Below are positions 61,615 to 64,000 of a DNA stretch of 64,000 bases, piece after piece. Under the pieces are notes generated by a model. The model had not been told where the DNA came from and did no database searches. It saw nothing but the letters and a program-made list of their open reading frames with translations. Position 1 is the first letter of the stretch; every line of letters begins with the position of its first letter. The DNA is from Pseudolysinimonas_A sp947085045 (GTDB lineage Bacteria > Actinomycetota > Actinomycetes > Actinomycetales > Microbacteriaceae): positions 310,001-374,000 of the forward strand of contig CAMTUU010000002.1 of the NCBI GenBank assembly GCA_947085045.1, in the 5' to 3' direction. The translations under genes were made by a program, and so were the position numbers.

Positions 61615-62942
61615 GGGCCGAGCACCCGGTCGAGGTAGCGGTTGCCGAACCGGCGCTCGGGGTCGAGCTCGTCGCGCGCCACGAGGAAGTCGTCGAAGCG
61701 CGGGTACGCGGGCCGCAGGTCGTCGGCGGTGCGGAAGTGCATCTTGCCCCAGTGCGGCCGGCCGTCGTACGTGCGCATGATCGCGTCGAACGCGCGGAAG
61801 TACTCGGTGGGGTCGTCGCGGAAGTAGCGGTGCACGGCGAGGTAGGCGCTCGGGCGGCCGTAGGCGGTCGACATCCAGTTGTCGTCGGCGGCGGCCGCGC
61901 GGATCTCGACCGGGAACGAGATGCGCCAGCCGTTGCGTTCGACGAGTCCGCGCACCTCGCGCAGCGCCTCGGGGAGGACGTCGAGCGGGATCGCGTACTC
62001 GCTCTCGCGGAAGCGCACGAGGCGCGGGCTCGCGAAGATCTCGTAGGAGACCCCGGTGCGCTCCCCATCACCGTAGACGCTGGTCGCGAAGCGGCTCAGC
62101 GACGGCACGGCGGGCTTGATCAGGTGACCGACGGCTTGTTGGACACGCAGGGCCTCGTTCTCGAGCAGCCTCCGCTCGGCCCAGAGGGCCAGCCGGTTCG
62201 GCTTCTCAAACGGGGTGTCGGCGGGCAGCCGGCTTTTCCACTGCGTCATCGCGAGGTCGGTGTGCGGCCACCAGTAGAACTCGAAATGGTCGGCCGCCTC
62301 GACGAGATCGGCCCAGCCGTCGAGCACCTCGTCGAACGGCCGGGGGCTGTTCGACGACCGCAGCACGAACGAGTCGACGCACTGCACCTCGATCTCGACG
62401 AGGACGCCGAGCGCGCCCAAGCCCAGACGCACGGCGGGCAGCAGGTCGGGGCGGTTCTTCTCGTCGACGCGGAGGATCTCGCCCGATCCGGTGACGAGTG
62501 TCGCACCGACGATCTGCGTCGCGAGACCGCCGAAGCGCAGGCCGGTGCCGTGGGTGCCGGTCGAAGTGGCACCGGCGAGCGACTGCCGGTCGATGTCACC
62601 CATGTTCTGCAGGGCGAGGCCGTGCTCGCGCAGCAGCGGCCCGAGCCGCCAGAGACGCGTGCCCGCGGCGACCCGCACCCGCTTGGTCGCGGCGTCGACC
62701 GCGACGATGCCCTGAAGGCCGTCCAGTCGGATCAGCACCCCGGGGGTCGCGGCGATGTCGGTGAAGCTGTGGCCCGCGCCGACGGCCTTGACGACGAGCC
62801 CGCGCTGGGCCGCGTTGCGCACCACACTGGCGACCTCGTCGGGCGTGGTCGGGCGTGCGATCCAGGCGACCTTCGCGCTCGCCGAGCGCCCCCAGTTGCG
62901 CCAGTGCGACCCCGGTTCCAGCAGAGCGGTCACAGCTGCCAC
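61611..62942 (-). CDS. D-arabinono-1,4-lactone oxidase-like FAD enzyme
   Basis: The 443-aa aldonolactone oxidase family protein has the FAD-binding part, with GAGHSF (its His is the covalent flavin site in relatives) and ATSTGTHGTG, and the C-terminal ALO domain with HWGKMHF. Family members oxidise sugar lactones or alditols. The GTG at 62942 follows the upstream stop by 4 nt; an ATG at 62969 overlaps the upstream gene. The GH1 genes downstream suggest carbohydrate use. Confidence 0.92.
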   Translation of the reverse strand: MAAVTALLEPGSHWRNWGRSASAKVAWIARPTTPDEVASVVRNAAQRGLVVKAVGAGHSFTDIAATPGVLIRLDGLQGIVAVDAATKRVRVAAGTRLWRLGPLLREHGLALQNMGDIDRQSLAGATSTGTHGTGLRFGGLATQIVGATLVTGSGEILRVDEKNRPDLLPAVRLGLGALGVLVEIEVQCVDSFVLRSSNSPRPFDEVLDGWADLVEAADHFEFYWWPHTDLAMTQWKSRLPADTPFEKPNRLALWAERRLLENEALRVQQAVGHLIKPAVPSLSRFATSVYGDGERTGVSYEIFASPRLVRFRESEYAIPLDVLPEALREVRGLVERNGWRISFPVEIRAAAADDNWMSTAYGRPSAYLAVHRYFRDDPTEYFRAFDAIMRTYDGRPHWGKMHFRTADDLRPAYPRFDDFLVARDELDPERRFGNRYLDRVLGP

Positions 62943-62946
62943 GCTC

Positions 62947-64000
62947 TCACAGGAATGCCGTTCCCTCACCGCGGTAGGTCGGCAACTCGCCGACGACCTC
63001 CCCGTTCTCGACGAGCGCGAAGGCGCCGAGGTGCTCGCTCAGCTCGCCGGCCTTGGTGTGCCGCAGCCAGACGCGGTCGCCGACCCGGAGTTCGCGGGCC
63101 GCCGGGCCGCGCAACGGAGTCTGCACCTCGCCCGCCGACTCGCGGCCGAGCATCCGCAGCCCTTCCGGCCAGACGACCTTCGGCACCCGGTCGGGCCCGG
63201 GCGGCCCGGAGGCGACCCAGCCCCCGCCGAGCAGCGTCGCGATGTCGGCGGTGGGACGCCGCACCACGTCGAGGGCGAAGGAAGCCGCCGGCGCCGGATG
63301 GAAGTGCGTGTAGCCGTCGAAGAGGTGCGGGCCGAACAGCCCGGATCCTGCGGCGACCTCGGTCACCGAGGAATCGGCGTGCGTCGACTCGATCGAGCCG
63401 GTGCCCCCGCCGTTGACGAACTCGAGGTCGGCGACCCGCCGGACGCTGCTCACCGCCTGCGCGCGGCGCTCGGCGAGTTCGCGCCCGGAGGCACGCTGCA
63501 TCGCCCGGATCGCGGCCTTGCGCGGGCCGGCGTTGGTCACCCCGGCGATCTGCGCCTCGTAGGCCATCATCCCGACCAGGCGGAATCCGCGGCGCGCGAT
63601 GACGGCTTCGGCGAGCGCTTCCGCCGCCGAGGGGGAATGCACGGGTGAGCGGCGCACCCCGACATGGCCGAGGGCGCGCGACCGGTAGGACGCGTCGAGC
63701 TCGAGGGCGACGCGGATGACGGCGCGCCTGCCGGGGGCGACCACGGCATCCACGAGGTCGAGCTGGGCGATGTCGTCGATCATCAGGGTCACGCGCGCGG
63801 CGAGCCCCTCGTCGGCGGCGAGACGCGCCAGGGCGCCGCGATCGGCGGTCGGGTAGCCGATCACGATGTCGTCGTGGCTCTCGGCCAGCCACAGCGCCTC
63901 GGCGAGGGTGTAGGCGAGGATCCCGCGGTAGCCGGGCAGCGCGAGCACGGCATCCAGCACGCCGCGCACCCGCACCGACTTGCTCGCGACGCGGATCGGC
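62947..64000 (-). CDS. Amino-acid deaminase/aldolase-like PLP enzyme (partial)
   Basis: The last gene is cut by the window end. The visible 351 residues begin inside the alanine-racemase-like barrel, with the probable PLP lysine in RVASKSVR just inside the edge, and end in the D-threonine aldolase/DSD1 metal-binding C-terminal part (GPHLFDGY; LRVGDRVWLRHTKAGELSEHL). The start is off the window. It heads the operon with the lactone oxidase and GH1 genes. It may act on D-amino acids or beta-hydroxy amino acids. Confidence 0.88.
   Translation of the reverse strand, partial: PIRVASKSVRVRGVLDAVLALPGYRGILAYTLAEALWLAESHDDIVIGYPTADRGALARLAADEGLAARVTLMIDDIAQLDLVDAVVAPGRRAVIRVALELDASYRSRALGHVGVRRSPVHSPSAAEALAEAVIARRGFRLVGMMAYEAQIAGVTNAGPRKAAIRAMQRASGRELAERRAQAVSSVRRVADLEFVNGGGTGSIESTHADSSVTEVAAGSGLFGPHLFDGYTHFHPAPAASFALDVVRRPTADIATLLGGGWVASGPPGPDRVPKVVWPEGLRMLGRESAGEVQTPLRGPAARELRVGDRVWLRHTKAGELSEHLGAFALVENGEVVGELPTYRGEGTAFL

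Overview
The window is 64 kb of high-GC, densely packed bacterial chromosome. Most neighbouring genes overlap by 1-4 nt (ATGA, GTGA, TGATG) or are separated by a few bases. GTG starts are common, and at least 22 start codons have a TANNNT hexamer only 5-7 nt upstream, the layout of leaderless actinobacterial transcripts. Gene content (DUF6264, DUF4307, DUF4245, DUF427 and DUF1206 proteins, MmsA, RmuC, PhoH with an N-terminal PIN domain, heterodimeric exporters) points to an actinobacterium of the family Microbacteriaceae, probably Microbacterium or a close relative. The genus is an inference. I see no rRNA, tRNA, CRISPR array, insertion sequence or prophage.

Layout. 0-4.9 kb: an oligopeptide-type ABC importer (binding lipoprotein, one permease, two ATPases) with a perfect 15-bp hairpin after the binding-protein gene and no second permease in the window. 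4.9-8 kb: small membrane proteins, a DCC-family protein, a CPBP protein and a FUSC protein. 8-12.5 kb: the glycine cleavage operon gcvT-gcvH-gcvP (minus strand) behind a tandem glycine riboswitch. 12.5-17.5 kb: a 46-aa membrane peptide, a divergent atypical SDR / flavin monooxygenase pair, a TetR regulator divergent from a tautomerase with two palindromic operators between them, a lipoprotein and a four-helix membrane protein. 17.5-21.5 kb is the most accessory-like part: a shortened BLUF photoreceptor, unknown small genes, a VapBC pair coupled to a 147-aa gene, a Lon-substrate-domain protein, a DUF427 protein and two copies (one truncated) of a small membrane protein. 21.5-34.5 kb: ychF, an exonuclease, mmsA, rmuC, a TetR-controlled heterodimeric ABC exporter, DUF1206, and glpX divergent from fba. 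34.5-48 kb: the ispH / DUF6264 / histidine kinase / probable pseudokinase operon, xseAB, DUF4245, carbonic anhydrase, fumC, an HNH protein, an orphan prepilin peptidase, phoH, a class V aminotransferase, a prenyl transferase and a hemolysin III protein. 48-56 kb: DUF4307, greA, ilvA, an AI-2E family transporter and a complete second ABC importer. 56-64 kb: a YcaQ-type glycosylase, HtpX and LemA, then a minus-strand operon of two GH1 glycosidases, a sugar-lactone oxidase and a PLP amino-acid aldolase or deaminase that runs off the end.

Most of the window is core metabolism and housekeeping. I found no clear, complete novel defence or biosynthetic system. The most unusual items are the BLUF domain with an internal deletion, an SDR without Tyr/Lys catalytic residues, a kinase/pseudokinase pair with no adjacent response regulator, a three-gene toxin-antitoxin-like unit, and a palindromic element after fumC that looks like an interspersed repeat.
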